Part shown: positions 39,079-49,137 of the stretch, one piece after another
Layout of the letters: each line of letters starts with the position of its first letter
Numbering within the stretch: the stretch's first letter is position 1
Position numbers and translations under genes: made by a program
Assembly (NCBI GenBank): GCA_030429585.1
Contig: JAUIEU010000001.1
Coordinates: forward strand, 1,111,994-1,175,993
Origin: a bacterium
GTDB taxonomy: Bacteria > Cyanobacteriota > Vampirovibrionia > Vampirovibrionales > Vampirovibrionaceae
DNA: 64,000 bases
Direction of reading: 5' to 3'
Notes under the pieces: model-generated
Seen by the model: only the letters and a program-made list of their open reading frames with translations
The model's database searches: none
Told to the model about the DNA's origin: nothing

Positions 39079-39200
39079 TGCTACGGTATCTTCCTTAAAA
39101 CATCAGTGCATTATAAGCAAAACGAAGAAAAAACACTGCCAAAAAGCCGAATGCCCACAACACACGTTGCAGGCATCCAACAGAATCGTTAAGCCAAAGG

Positions 39201-41525
39201 CTACCTTACAAAGAGGAAGCGGATAAAGGAAATTAAGCCCATAAAGGCAAGGATACCAATGGCAATCCAGGCCCACATGGGTAAATCGGTACTTTTTACC
39301 AGCTTGGCTTCGCCAGGCTCCATAAATTTAGCTTGGCCATCTTTTACCAAAATGCCACTGCTAATGGAAAGGTCGTCGTTAATAACCGCAATGTTACCGG
39401 GGGTCATTTTACCAAACGCCTTATCGTCATTTAACAGGGCCGTTGTTTGTAACAGGCCATTATCCGTTACCCCATACAAGGTAAGGATAACTTTATCCGT
39501 ATTCCACGGGTTAATCAGTTCTTCCATAACGCCCTGGTGGCTGGCATACATCACGTTGGCAATATCCGGGGCCGCCTGCTCATCATCCGCAGGGGTTAAG
39601 TTGCCATTTTGTACCAAGCGTTTGGTTTTGGTATCCAGCTCATCCAACAAGGGTTGGCGCTGGCCACTGCCCACCACCACCAGGTGGTTTTTCTTCTGGG
39701 CATCCGTCAGGGTATCTGCCGTGGCCACATCTAGCAAAATACCATGCTGACTATCCGATACACGGCCAAAGCGATTAGCGATAGCAAGCATCAAGTTCAC
39801 ATCGGCATCGATAGGGTTATTAGGCAGTACCAAGGTCACATCCCGAAAATCCGGGTGCAAGGCAAAGGGAAAGGCACCATCATTAATCAGGCCCACATCT
39901 GGCAAGGCCGCCTTTAATTGGCCGGGTACTTCAAAATAGCTGGTGTTATGCACCGTGCCCCACACGTGGACATCGGTGACAAACTTACATAGGTCTACTT
40001 TATCGGGGAATAAGTAGTACTGAAATTCCAAATCGTTATAGGTAAACAACTCGCCAGCAGGTATTTCCACCACGGTTTCTACCATGTTTTCGCCATTTCG
40101 GTTACTTAGGGGCAGGCTTTTTAAGCTATTACCATTCAGCTTCACTTCCAGCTTGCTTTGCTCGCTGCTTAGCTGAGAACTATAGCTATACACCAAATGC
40201 AGCTTAATGGTGTCTTTACCCGCCACCAACACATCCGGCATGCGCTTTACTTTGTGGATAATGGGTTGTGCGGTAAAGCCTCGGCTGGTGAGGGTTTCTA
40301 AACCAAGCTGTTGCAGGCTGGTTTCGCCTGTAGCAGCAATAAAGCCAGGCCAGTTGCGGTACTGGCTTGGGTTTTGGCCAGGCAACTGTTTTACCACCAC
40401 ATAGTTGCCGGTTAGCAATTGGTGGTGGGGCTTACGAGAGACCATTTGGGCTGCCTTAAGCACCGCCTCTGGGGTGGCACCCGTAACCACTAGTACCGTT
40501 TTATCCGCATGGCTGGGGTGGGGCAGTAATTGCAGCACGCCATCTTCTGGGGCCACCGCTTGGCCATTAGGCAAGGTAAACTGGCTGCCGCTCCACTGTA
40601 CTTGCAAAGGCAAGCTCGTTACATCGGCATTTTCGGTAGGGGTACCTACCACCACCAGGTTATTGTTTTGGTTAAGGCCACCACTGGCCAAGTGGGCATC
40701 CATGCTGCGCCAACTAGCCGCCTGACCTAAAGATGTAGCCACAGTAGCTGCCGCCCGCAAGGTAGCAGCAGACGCATTGGTGGGCACATCATAGGCCACA
40801 TTTAAGGCACCATAGGCCAAGTCATCTAAAAAGGGGTATGGGTATAAGGTGAAGTTAGGGGTGCTTTTCTTCAGTTGGTAATCCAGGGCCAATTTGGTTT
40901 CTGGCAATAGGGTCGTCCACAATTCCGCGCTAAAAGGGTCTTCACACTTATAAGTGTAATGCTGATTTACATCAAAGGTTAAGGTGTTGTAATCCTTTAA
41001 AATATCCGTAGGGATAGGCACTTTAAAGGTAGTGGGCTCAATATTGCTGGCATCTAAGCGAATGGTTTTTACAATGCGGTTATTAACCGACACATTCAGG
41101 CTAGAGCGCTCTGGTAATAAGCCTGGCGAATGCTGAAAGGTAACCATGACATGGGAGCTGGATTTAATATCCCACGCCTTAGGTTTGGTAAAACTGTAGT
41201 TACGAAAACTACGCACGGTTTTTAAGGTGTAGCCTTCTTTATCGCCCAAGTGCTTTAAGCCCAACTGTAATTGACCGCTACTGCTACTGGTCGCCACCAC
41301 GTCTGCCTCTTTGGCGCCTGTCACGTTGCGGTCAATATTGCCTGCCATAAGCTGGGCATTGGCCGTTGGGGCCAGCATGGCCGGTAACAGGGTTAGTGCC
41401 GTAAACAGCAGTAACATGGCGGCCGCATAAACCCGACGCACCATGGGGGCAAAAACGAGAGACGTGAATGATGGAAAACGCATCATGGAAAATATCCTTA
41501 AAAACCGTGAGAGAAAGAAAAACAA
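39201..41525 (-). CDS. BcsB-like periplasmic cellulose-synthase partner (copy 2)
   Basis: The product has up to 774 residues; a start at the second or third Met (MMRFPS or MVRRVYAAAM) is possible, each leaving a signal peptide ending in PTANAQ. Family features are the central DVNQHYTYKCEDPFSAELWT, paired beta-rich carbohydrate-binding regions and a C-terminal transmembrane anchor (MWAWIAIGILAFMGLISFIRF). BcsB binds the BcsA synthase and guides the nascent glucan through the periplasm. No bcsA is in the window. It follows its paralogue by 26 bp in one operon. Substrate identity is uncertain; other exopolysaccharide synthases also use BcsB-like partners. Confidence 0.85.
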   Translation of the reverse strand: MFFFLSRFLRIFSMMRFPSFTSLVFAPMVRRVYAAAMLLLFTALTLLPAMLAPTANAQLMAGNIDRNVTGAKEADVVATSSSSGQLQLGLKHLGDKEGYTLKTVRSFRNYSFTKPKAWDIKSSSHVMVTFQHSPGLLPERSSLNVSVNNRIVKTIRLDASNIEPTTFKVPIPTDILKDYNTLTFDVNQHYTYKCEDPFSAELWTTLLPETKLALDYQLKKSTPNFTLYPYPFLDDLAYGALNVAYDVPTNASAATLRAAATVATSLGQAASWRSMDAHLASGGLNQNNNLVVVGTPTENADVTSLPLQVQWSGSQFTLPNGQAVAPEDGVLQLLPHPSHADKTVLVVTGATPEAVLKAAQMVSRKPHHQLLTGNYVVVKQLPGQNPSQYRNWPGFIAATGETSLQQLGLETLTSRGFTAQPIIHKVKRMPDVLVAGKDTIKLHLVYSYSSQLSSEQSKLEVKLNGNSLKSLPLSNRNGENMVETVVEIPAGELFTYNDLEFQYYLFPDKVDLCKFVTDVHVWGTVHNTSYFEVPGQLKAALPDVGLINDGAFPFALHPDFRDVTLVLPNNPIDADVNLMLAIANRFGRVSDSQHGILLDVATADTLTDAQKKNHLVVVGSGQRQPLLDELDTKTKRLVQNGNLTPADDEQAAPDIANVMYASHQGVMEELINPWNTDKVILTLYGVTDNGLLQTTALLNDDKAFGKMTPGNIAVINDDLSISSGILVKDGQAKFMEPGEAKLVKSTDLPMWAWIAIGILAFMGLISFIRFLFVR

Positions 41526-41551
41526 AACACTGTAGCGAGCAACCCGCAGGG

Positions 41552-43942
41552 CTAGCCTTTATTGCCGCCAAACAAACCAAACAGCCACCGCAGCAGGCCA
41601 AATAGAATGGAGACGATTATCCAAAAGAGGATGCTACCCACCACAAACGAGATAATGGTGTGCATCTGTACCCAGGCCGTAACAGAAGCCAGCGGGCCAA
41701 AGGTAAGCACCGGCCAAATTAAGCCAAATACAAAGCCAATAACGTGGCTAATAACGGGTAGGCCTACAAACCAAGTAATCACACCGCGGATAATATCTAA
41801 TACCCAGTTTAAGGGGGCGAAAATAGGCCAAGTTAAAAACGAAAACACACAACCACTGGCTGGCGTTGCTGCCGAAGGCCCGGCACCAAAGGTGTTATGC
41901 ATATTGGCAAAGGCCAAGGCAATACCATGGTTACCACCCACAGGGGCGTTAGCGCTATGGATAATTTGGGCGGATTCAATATCAGCAAACCGATCGTCGC
42001 TCGTTAGCATCGCCGCCAAGGTGTCATAGCCTGCATCATTATTAACGGCCAACAAACCAACCGCTGTGCTGGGTATTTTGCCGCCCTGTTGCCACTCCGG
42101 CGCAAGGCCACCACCCATTAACACGGTAGAGTTGCCCTGAGCAGGGTGCAGCAAACGAACCGTATTGCCCTCACTCCACTGCACCGGCAACGTTTCCATC
42201 GTTCCGGAAGCGGTTAATTTACCCAGTGCTAGTATAGGGCCGCTATTCGGCAGCACATCGTCTCCATTAAGGCTCGCATTAAATTGGTAGCCTGCGGGGG
42301 CATCGCCCATGCGGCCCAAACGGTTAGCCAGCGCCAACCACGCCTGCCAGGCCGATGCACTCGGTGCATTATCGGCAAACACCAAATGCGTATCTTTCAT
42401 ATCCATTTGGTGGGTGTAAGGAAACCCTGTGCTATTAAGCAAACCAACGCTGGGCAAGCGGCTCGCCGGGCTGCCATTAATCTCAAAACGGGTATCGTCG
42501 GTAAAAATTTTGCCCCAAGCGTTATCCACAAAGGTGTCCACGCAAAAACCGTACTTATCCGGCATCATGTGGAACTGGGCAATAAGGGTATTGTGGGGCT
42601 TTAGCAATTCTGTAGGGATGGCAATGGTGGCATGTGTTTTTTCTGCACCAGCTTGGTTGGTTAGCGGAATATTGGCAATAGAGCGATCGTTCAAGCGCCA
42701 TTCTAAAGACGAGTACCGAGGGTTAAGCCCAGGCGCGTAGCCATACGCCACCTGTAAATTAGCCGTCGCACCACCTGCCTGTAAATCACTCACCACCGGG
42801 ATATCAAATTGAATAGGCGGCGCAAATAGTTTTTCGACATACTGGTCGCCAAAGCCTAGCTCGGCAAAGGATTGGCTTTGGGTATTAATGTAACGTGGTT
42901 TAGGTACGGAAGGGGCATTGGCCTGCCAATTAGCGGGCACCAATAGTTCTTCTGCGTCTCGCTCGGTAGCAGTGCCGCTATGGGCCAAGTAATTAACCGC
43001 ATTTAATAGCCCTTCCGACGTGTTGGCACTAATCAGCAAAATGCCGTAACCCGGCTCGCCAGGTTTGGCCACCAAACGCACAACCGCTTGCTTACCACTC
43101 AACGCTTGGCCATTACTGCCCACCCATTGGTTACCCTGCAAAGTGGCGCCGCGCACGGCCTTGCCCCAATCTGCAATGGCGGGTAATTGGCCAGGGGTCG
43201 CCATCATAATGACATGGCCAGGGGTATTTAAAGCAGTATCCACCGCCGTGTGAACCTGAGGGGTCAGCTCTAAATCTCGGCCAGCTTGGCCCAACGCTGC
43301 TTGCAAGCGCGCAGCAGCGGTTACCGTGGCGTCATCCACCTGCTGGGTAGGCACCACATAGTGAATAGCCGGTTCATCAAAAGCTTTGCCATCAATCAGT
43401 GGATTCGGAAAATCCGCCAAAGATAGCGCCAAGGGTTGGCGTTGATAGGTAAAGTTAATGGCGGTATCGTTTAGCACATTTGTCCATAACGATGCATCCA
43501 CCGGGTCTTCGCATTTATCCGTATAGTGCTGTTCTACACGGAATTTAAGAATATTGTCTCGTCTTAAGCCACTTAAGGGGATGGTAAGGGTGCTTTGCTC
43601 GGCATTGGCACGGGTTAAGGAGATGCGCCTTAGCTGTTTGTCATTCAAAATCACTTCTAAATGAGAGCGATGTGGAATAAGTTGCGCCGAATGCTGAAAA
43701 ACTAACGCCAAGTTAGATTGGCTAACCCGCCAACTTTGGGGCACGGTAAAGGCTATCTCTCGTTGAGACGACACCGTCGGCAAGTAAATAACATCTTCTA
43801 TTGCCAGCTGTTTTAAGGGCAGGGCCTTCGTTAGGGCATTCGCAGGTGCTGTAACCCACGCGGCAACAGCGGTTAGTACAATCACTAGCCAAGTAAACGG
43901 TAGGTACCATGGTCGATTCATAACAGCGGCTGCGCCTATCAC
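41552..43942 (-). CDS. BcsB-like periplasmic cellulose-synthase partner (copy 1)
   Basis: The product has up to 796 residues, starting at 43942 or at MNRPWYLPF seven codons later. It has a signal peptide ending in APANA, the motif EQHYTDKCEDPVDASLWT at about 135, and a C-terminal portion with two hydrophobic segments (FGLIWPVLTF.. and IISFVVGSILFWIIVSILF) that would anchor it in the inner membrane. It is a paralogue of the next gene (about one-third identity by eye in the motif blocks). Having two BcsB-like proteins in one operon is unusual; they may form a hetero-complex or serve different synthases. A GH8 enzyme lies 12 kb away. Confidence 0.85.
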   Translation of the reverse strand: MIGAAAVMNRPWYLPFTWLVIVLTAVAAWVTAPANALTKALPLKQLAIEDVIYLPTVSSQREIAFTVPQSWRVSQSNLALVFQHSAQLIPHRSHLEVILNDKQLRRISLTRANAEQSTLTIPLSGLRRDNILKFRVEQHYTDKCEDPVDASLWTNVLNDTAINFTYQRQPLALSLADFPNPLIDGKAFDEPAIHYVVPTQQVDDATVTAAARLQAALGQAGRDLELTPQVHTAVDTALNTPGHVIMMATPGQLPAIADWGKAVRGATLQGNQWVGSNGQALSGKQAVVRLVAKPGEPGYGILLISANTSEGLLNAVNYLAHSGTATERDAEELLVPANWQANAPSVPKPRYINTQSQSFAELGFGDQYVEKLFAPPIQFDIPVVSDLQAGGATANLQVAYGYAPGLNPRYSSLEWRLNDRSIANIPLTNQAGAEKTHATIAIPTELLKPHNTLIAQFHMMPDKYGFCVDTFVDNAWGKIFTDDTRFEINGSPASRLPSVGLLNSTGFPYTHQMDMKDTHLVFADNAPSASAWQAWLALANRLGRMGDAPAGYQFNASLNGDDVLPNSGPILALGKLTASGTMETLPVQWSEGNTVRLLHPAQGNSTVLMGGGLAPEWQQGGKIPSTAVGLLAVNNDAGYDTLAAMLTSDDRFADIESAQIIHSANAPVGGNHGIALAFANMHNTFGAGPSAATPASGCVFSFLTWPIFAPLNWVLDIIRGVITWFVGLPVISHVIGFVFGLIWPVLTFGPLASVTAWVQMHTIISFVVGSILFWIIVSILFGLLRWLFGLFGGNKG

Positions 43943-44090
43943 TATACGTTAATAAAAACCCACTAATCTGGGCATTATACCAACCAAACCGCAAAGGGGG
44001 GAGGAATTGACGGAATCTCATCCACTTATTTTATTTAGGCTAGCTAAACATACCAGCCTTAGCGCCTAACAGCCTTGTGTTACAACCCAT

Positions 44091-44150
44091 AAAAAAAACC
44101 CGAGGGCCAAGGTACACTGCAAACAATACAGGTACGGTAGCCGCCCGGGT
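44091..44150 (-). terminator. terminator with long stem
   Basis: ACCCGAGGGC (44098-44107) pairs with GCCGCCCGGGT (44140-44150) with a bulge, and a T8 run follows on the minus strand. It ends the transcript of the gene at 44504-45508. Confidence 0.7.
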
Positions 44151-44503
44151 GTGTCGGTCGGTATAGTGGAGGTTATTTGGGATTTAATTGGGTGTTGTCG
44201 GTATGTTTAAAATTCTCGGTTGTCTCGCTAAACACATTTATCAAGGTGTCTTAGCGTGTTTAAGTGTTTAGGCATCTACCGCTAGCCAGTAGCCAAGCAG
44301 GGGCCCCGCCACGGGTGGCGTTGTCTCTCTCATTCTCAAATAGTCGATGTACTCTTTATCTCCGGTATCGCTTAGCCACGGCATAAGCCCACGGGGCATA
44401 AATAGTGACGGTAGTGGTTAGTGTTAAGGCAGGTTGCTATAGGGCTTACACGCCCAATGTTTAGATTGTTTTAGCCTATTAACAACATTAGCAACCAAAG
44501 CCT
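44151..44503. other. 3' untranslated or gene-free stretch
   Basis: About 350 bp between the stop at 44504 and the terminator. It contains inverted words such as AAACAC/GTGTTT near 44228-44268, but no gene or RNA family that I recognise. A small RNA ending at the terminator is possible. Confidence 0.4.
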
Positions 44504-45508
44504 TTAACTAATGCACGGGTCGCAATCGCTACCACGGTGTTTTTTATGCTTGTAGGCATCGTGCTTTTTACCATAGTGAACATTCGCAAAATATTTTTCT
44601 GCTCCCTCTCGGCTTAGGTGCTCGGCATCAAAATCCTTGGCGGCACCGTCAATATCTTCTCGAGATAGGCCCGCATCACCGCCATCATCAATGGCATTAC
44701 CAAGGGCAGCACCCGCTGCACCTGCACCTGTCGCACCAGCCAAACCAGCCAGCAAGGTAGCACCCCAGGCCGTTCCGCCAGCCGTTACAGCACCGGCGGC
44801 TGTTGCGCCTGCGGCACTGGATAGACCCAGCGAACTAAAGGCTGCTGCGCCACCTGCGCCTAATGCGGTTGTCATGGCGCCACCAATAATGGCAGGCAGG
44901 GCAAAGGCACCGGCAATTGCCAAGGGCACCCCGATAATCCACGCCCATTTAGAATGATTATCGTGCTTATGACTATAGTTTTCTACCAAAATATCTGAAG
45001 CACGTTGGATTTGGTCGCCATCATAATCTTTACCAAAATGATGACTGGCAATAGAACGTACTTTCGCCTCGTCTAACTTTTTACCAAAGCCTAAAAAGCC
45101 GCCATTCGTTTCCTCTCTCAAGTCATTTAAAAACGCTTTATTAGTGCGCATTTGGTTTAGCACTTCGCCCACACCACTGTGGGGTGGCTGCTTTTCATAC
45201 GTTTTTTTAACAAAGGCTTCCATTTTTTCGCCATGGCCGTCTTTGCACTTCTTTTTTCGTTTTGCCTTTTTGCCTTTGGCTTGCGCCAACAGGCTTAGCA
45301 GCAATAAATCCTGAACGCCGCCGGCAGCCATGCCATTAGGTCCAACGAACATATCGCCACCGCCAAAATAGTTTTGGGTACGGTTATCGTATGCATTAAC
45401 ACCAAGCATGTTCCGTGCTACCGAACCTGCCCCTATAGCAGGGCTATGACTAACGGTAGACCGGGTATGGCCTGTATTAATGCCGCCCCCTTCGACAATA
45501 TTTCCCAT
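44504..45508 (-). CDS. unknown protein with Ala/Gly-rich membrane hairpin
   Basis: A GGAGAGG site precedes the ATG at 45508. The 334-residue product starts with a polar region bearing NYFGGGDMFVG at about 45, then a Lys-rich segment (GKKAKRKKKCKD). Residues about 190-275 are highly Ala/Gly-rich and hydrophobic, likely two or more membrane-inserting helices. DYDGDQIQ and DDGGDAGLSREDID look like calcium-loop-like acidic turns. The C-terminus is His/Lys-rich (KKHDAYKHKKHRG) and ends in CDPCIS. The layout, with a soluble front, a glycine-zipper-like hydrophobic core and a His-rich end, recalls pore-forming toxins or surface proteins, but no family is recognised. Confidence 0.6.
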   Translation of the reverse strand: MGNIVEGGGINTGHTRSTVSHSPAIGAGSVARNMLGVNAYDNRTQNYFGGGDMFVGPNGMAAGGVQDLLLLSLLAQAKGKKAKRKKKCKDGHGEKMEAFVKKTYEKQPPHSGVGEVLNQMRTNKAFLNDLREETNGGFLGFGKKLDEAKVRSIASHHFGKDYDGDQIQRASDILVENYSHKHDNHSKWAWIIGVPLAIAGAFALPAIIGGAMTTALGAGGAAAFSSLGLSSAAGATAAGAVTAGGTAWGATLLAGLAGATGAGAAGAALGNAIDDGGDAGLSREDIDGAAKDFDAEHLSREGAEKYFANVHYGKKHDAYKHKKHRGSDCDPCIS

Positions 45509-45619
45509 TATCCTAACCTCTCCTTGTTCTCTCTACTAACCGATGTGTGTCTCTCTCTCCGTGATGGCTCCAATCCATCAAGATTCCATATAAATTAATG
45601 GTAATTAACCCTGTAACAC

Positions 45620-46054
45620 TTACCCTAGAAGGTTTAACCTACCGCCACCGGGTACCCCACCAGCCCAACTAGGCCGAGTATACAGATAACCTGGGTGTGG
45701 GTATTGGTCGTAAACGTGGCCATAAAGCTCCGGATTATCCCGAAACACGCTGGCCTGAAACTCGTTTGGGGCACCCCACATGAAAAAATCCTGATTATCT
45801 CGCAGGGTTGCCGTTACCGTAAACGGGCTATAAGGCTCACGCGGGTCTCTTACAAAGGCATTGTTTGCCATAAACGGGTTAGCCGCCATATTACCGGCAC
45901 CCAGGCCGCCAAAGCCACCTACATTGCCTGCAAACAAGCCACCGCCAAACTGCCCTGGTAGCAATCCGCCGCCGAAACCGCCCATATAAGGATTAACCCC
46001 ATATCCGTTTACGGCATTTAATGCGCCTAATGCTGCTAGGCCTAAAACGCTCAT
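45620..46054 (-). CDS. glycine-rich protein
   Basis: A GGGGGAG site lies 7 nt before the ATG at 46054. The 144-residue product is Gly-rich to about residue 60 (YMGGFGGGLLPGQFGGGLFAG), then polar and aromatic (FTVTATLRDNQDFFMWGAPNEF, PHPGYLYTRPSWAGG). It has no signal peptide. It resembles the paired proteins at 36942 and 37622 in composition only. Function unknown. Confidence 0.65.
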   Translation of the reverse strand: MSVLGLAALGALNAVNGYGVNPYMGGFGGGLLPGQFGGGLFAGNVGGFGGLGAGNMAANPFMANNAFVRDPREPYSPFTVTATLRDNQDFFMWGAPNEFQASVFRDNPELYGHVYDQYPHPGYLYTRPSWAGGVPGGGRLNLLG

Positions 46055-46696
46055 CGCGTTACTCCCCCAAGTGTGTATCTCGTGTGTTGTCTCCTGGCAC
46101 GGTGTAGATTGCTAGGCTCCCCTCTAACTGAACCTGTTTGCCGAAAGCGGCAAGCCAACTACGGTGTGCTGTGTGGATAAAACCCAAGGCAAGGATTTTG
46201 ATGCCAGCCCGCCCTACAAACATTACAAATTAGTTACAATCCTGGCGCTGCAGCCCATTGCCCTGCCCAGGCGACAGATGTAACAGGAAAGAAACAGTTT
46301 TAGCCTAAAAACAAATACATATTATATAAATAGTATCAAAAATAGCATTCATTCATCATTACTATAACGATTCTTTGTAAATATGCCATTGCCACATGCC
46401 CCCATTTACCCTTTAATTAACAGTGTATAATTGTATGCGCAACAATATGGCTTCAGGGGTTTTCTATAACCCAAGTCGCCATGTAACGCCATCCGCTTTA
46501 AGTGGCCGCCTACTGTTTATGTTGTTAAGGTTTAATTTAGGTGTCTTTTGTCCAGCCCTAGCATACAAGGCCACCCTGGCCATTGCCAATAGCCAAGTCG
46601 CTAGTTCTTGTACTAACTACACTTAATCCACCTTCTCTACATAAACTCCCTTAATTTTTGCTCTCCCCTTAACTCAACCCCCTGCAAGGTTTGCCC
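46055..46696. other. gene-free stretch between divergent genes
   Basis: About 640 bp. A TTGCCG/CGGCAA hairpin with an AAAG loop lies at 46138-46153, and AT-rich promoter-like sequence at 46300-46380. A 67-codon ORF at 46423 shows no coding signs. Nothing else is supported. Confidence 0.5.
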
Positions 46697-48607
46697 ATGA
46701 TTACTGCCATAGCCACACGCGCCGACCAAAAAACCAGCACCACAGCAACCACCAGCCCCACGGCTGCCCCCGCCTTTAGCGCCACCGTTAACATGGCCAG
46801 CATGGATACGGTTCGTTTTGGAAAAACTTCTAAAGAGCTAGAGCTTAAAGGGCCTGTAAAAAAGGAAAAGCGAAAGAGAACTAGCAAGAAGCCAATACCT
46901 GTTGCCACAAGTAGGTTAGTAGAAACAAATGATGGTAAAACAGATGCTATTCTTGCCATTAATAATAAGGAACTAAAAAGAAACCCTAAGCTTAGACATC
47001 AGCTAGGAATTAAGAGGACAAGAAAAAAACATACTCCTATTGTTTCTGCAACCCCCGACTCACGCTCCCCCATCTTCGTTAATATCGAGGAATTAAGCGA
47101 TAACAAAAATGTACAAGCGGCATTTAAAAAACTCAAACCCGTTAGACGAAAGTTTTTTCCAACCACTGCAGATAAAGTTGCAATAATTGGTGATAAGGCA
47201 AACGTAACGTTTGATGAAGCCAGCGCTGGCTTTGGGAACGGCCTATTTACTTTGTTAACCAAAGGGGCAAACGTTATTAAAAAAGGGGCTACGTTGGTTG
47301 ACGAAAACCTTGTAAAACCAACCATTGCATCGATTAATCACCTAGCAGGAAAAACTACCTTGTTACCTGCAACTGTTACTACTAAAAAACAGAATGGAGC
47401 GCCGTATGCATTACCTGTCTTAGGTATAGGCACAATGATGCTTGCCACCGCTTGTGGTGACAACCCTAACCCATGCGAAATAGGCTCTGGTCTAGAAGGT
47501 TGCCCGCCAGACAGCGTTATTAGTCCGGTAGACACAACCGTAGTACCCGTGGATACAACCCATGCCCCTCATAGTTCTGGCTACCCATTAACTATAGAAG
47601 ATTACGCAAGAGACGATATTAGTGATTCTGGCCTTGCCGATGGTTACAGTACCTCAGGGGGTATGCCACCTGCTAATGATTATGGTAATAACGCTACTAT
47701 CGCTAATGAAGCTGTTCGAAGCAAAGTTATTACAAACGTAGCCACTCAACTAGATCACCAAGGCATTAATAACCCTACTACATTTGCTAGAGGTATTGCG
47801 ACAGACACTAAACTACAAAACGTGGTTAACAATGACCCATTAATGATGCAGCAGCTTATTGCCGGGCAAAGTCACTTGTCTGAAATGTCTAAAGAAGCTG
47901 GTGAGCTTATTTTAGACAAACTAGAGAATGATAATATGGTTCTTCTTTGGGAGGGTGATCAGCTTGGGAATAAGACCTACAATATTAGCACTGGTGGTAA
48001 TTTAGCCCAGACATACCGTGGCGCTGGCCCTAACGGAGAAGATGTGCTTGTATTTAAGCCAATCTTCCAAAAAACATCCGGCGTAAACTTTTACCCCACC
48101 CTCATTAATGAAATGTTAGAAGCGGAAGCACCATCACCTGTTACTGGCAGATCTGGACAAGATTCTCAGCTGGTATTAGGCGACCTATATCAATTATCCA
48201 ATTCCGCCGGCTTCCCTGAAGTAGTTAGAGATGGAACACCGCTCGGAAATGTTGAAAATAACGAAATGGTTGGTATTTACCATAATGGTGCCTTTAATAC
48301 GGATACCATTGAAAATACCTTAGGTGGCAAATACTATAATGATGGCCTTGCATTAAGCCCCCCTGCTGGACAATATGGGCATATTAACACTTATATAGAA
48401 AATGTTAGTGCAACCAACCCAAGTCACCCTAACGTCTCTCATCAAAACTACGGCAGCTTTGGTAAAGCGTTATATAACACTTTTGTAGGACACCAACCCC
48501 ATAATGGTGGCTATAACACGCAAAGCCTAAACGATGCTATTGGCGCTGTTCATCATTTCTTTGATGACAAAAAATTCTGTATACCATTTAATAAAAACTT
48601 ACAATAA
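46697..48607 (+). CDS. large unknown protein with TVRFGKT motif and an internal lipobox-like segment
   Basis: The ATG at 46697 has AAGG 8 nt upstream. The 636-residue product begins with a Thr/Ala-rich region and TVRFGKT at about 38-44, nearly identical to TVTFGKT at 28925. A basic region (KKEKRKRTSKKP) follows. At about 245 a hydrophobic stretch LPVLGIGTMMLATACGDN looks exactly like a lipoprotein signal, but in the middle of the chain, followed by a Pro/Thr linker and a polar, Asn-rich C-terminal domain of 350 residues. This could mean N-terminal processing before lipidation, or a chance resemblance. No known domain is recognised. Confidence 0.7.
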   Translation: MITAIATRADQKTSTTATTSPTAAPAFSATVNMASMDTVRFGKTSKELELKGPVKKEKRKRTSKKPIPVATSRLVETNDGKTDAILAINNKELKRNPKLRHQLGIKRTRKKHTPIVSATPDSRSPIFVNIEELSDNKNVQAAFKKLKPVRRKFFPTTADKVAIIGDKANVTFDEASAGFGNGLFTLLTKGANVIKKGATLVDENLVKPTIASINHLAGKTTLLPATVTTKKQNGAPYALPVLGIGTMMLATACGDNPNPCEIGSGLEGCPPDSVISPVDTTVVPVDTTHAPHSSGYPLTIEDYARDDISDSGLADGYSTSGGMPPANDYGNNATIANEAVRSKVITNVATQLDHQGINNPTTFARGIATDTKLQNVVNNDPLMMQQLIAGQSHLSEMSKEAGELILDKLENDNMVLLWEGDQLGNKTYNISTGGNLAQTYRGAGPNGEDVLVFKPIFQKTSGVNFYPTLINEMLEAEAPSPVTGRSGQDSQLVLGDLYQLSNSAGFPEVVRDGTPLGNVENNEMVGIYHNGAFNTDTIENTLGGKYYNDGLALSPPAGQYGHINTYIENVSATNPSHPNVSHQNYGSFGKALYNTFVGHQPHNGGYNTQSLNDAIGAVHHFFDDKKFCIPFNKNLQ

Positions 48608-48624
48608 TAGTTAAAGTTAATTTA

Positions 48625-48942
48625 CTACCATGGGCAACCTTGCAAAGTTTGAGCAGGAGTACAGCCATTATTTTGTGTACTACCACTAGCGGCGCCAACG
48701 CCGCCGGCTTGGGCACCAATGTAACTGTTGCCTGCACCACTGGCCGTCATGGTATCTGGGGCCACATAGGCCACCGTGGTGGGCTCGGCTTGGGTAGCTA
48801 CATCGGCTTTCATCGTGGTTACGGCGGTATCCACGCTGCCACCAAAGGTGTTAATAGCAGCCATAACCCCCACACTTACTAAAGCCAGCACCAGGGCATA
48901 CTCTGCCATGGTTTGGCCCATACTGGCCCGCACACGGGGCAT
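48625..48942 (-). CDS. Flp-type prepilin-like protein
   Basis: The ATG at 48942 gives a short leader MPRVRASMG, then QTMAEYALVLALV with Glu at +5 after the predicted cleavage by a prepilin peptidase; an upstream ATG at 48978 is possible. The hydrophobic helix (about 10-35) is followed by a Ser/Gly/Ala-rich tail with two Cys near the end (NNGCTPAQTLQGCPW). Flp pilins build thin adhesive fibres through Tad machinery; none of its ATPase or secretin genes is nearby. It faces the two other prepilins. Confidence 0.8.
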   Translation of the reverse strand: MPRVRASMGQTMAEYALVLALVSVGVMAAINTFGGSVDTAVTTMKADVATQAEPTTVAYVAPDTMTASGAGNSYIGAQAGGVGAASGSTQNNGCTPAQTLQGCPW

Positions 48943-49137
48943 TGCTAGGGGCTGGGCAATCGGTAATAGGGTCACCATGGGGTAGGCCTCGTCTAGGGTT
49001 TAAGGGGTTACATGGTGTGGGTATCGGCACCCTAGCCACTTTTTGTAGCCATATATAAACACTTGTAACAAAAATTTAATTGTTGGTTTAACCCACCGAT
49101 ACCCTGCCTAAGCAAGCACAACCTATAGGCGGCCCTT

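Noticed and set aside
46423-46626. 67-codon ORF in the 46-kb intergenic stretch
   Set aside because: No ribosome site, no coding-like composition and no motif.
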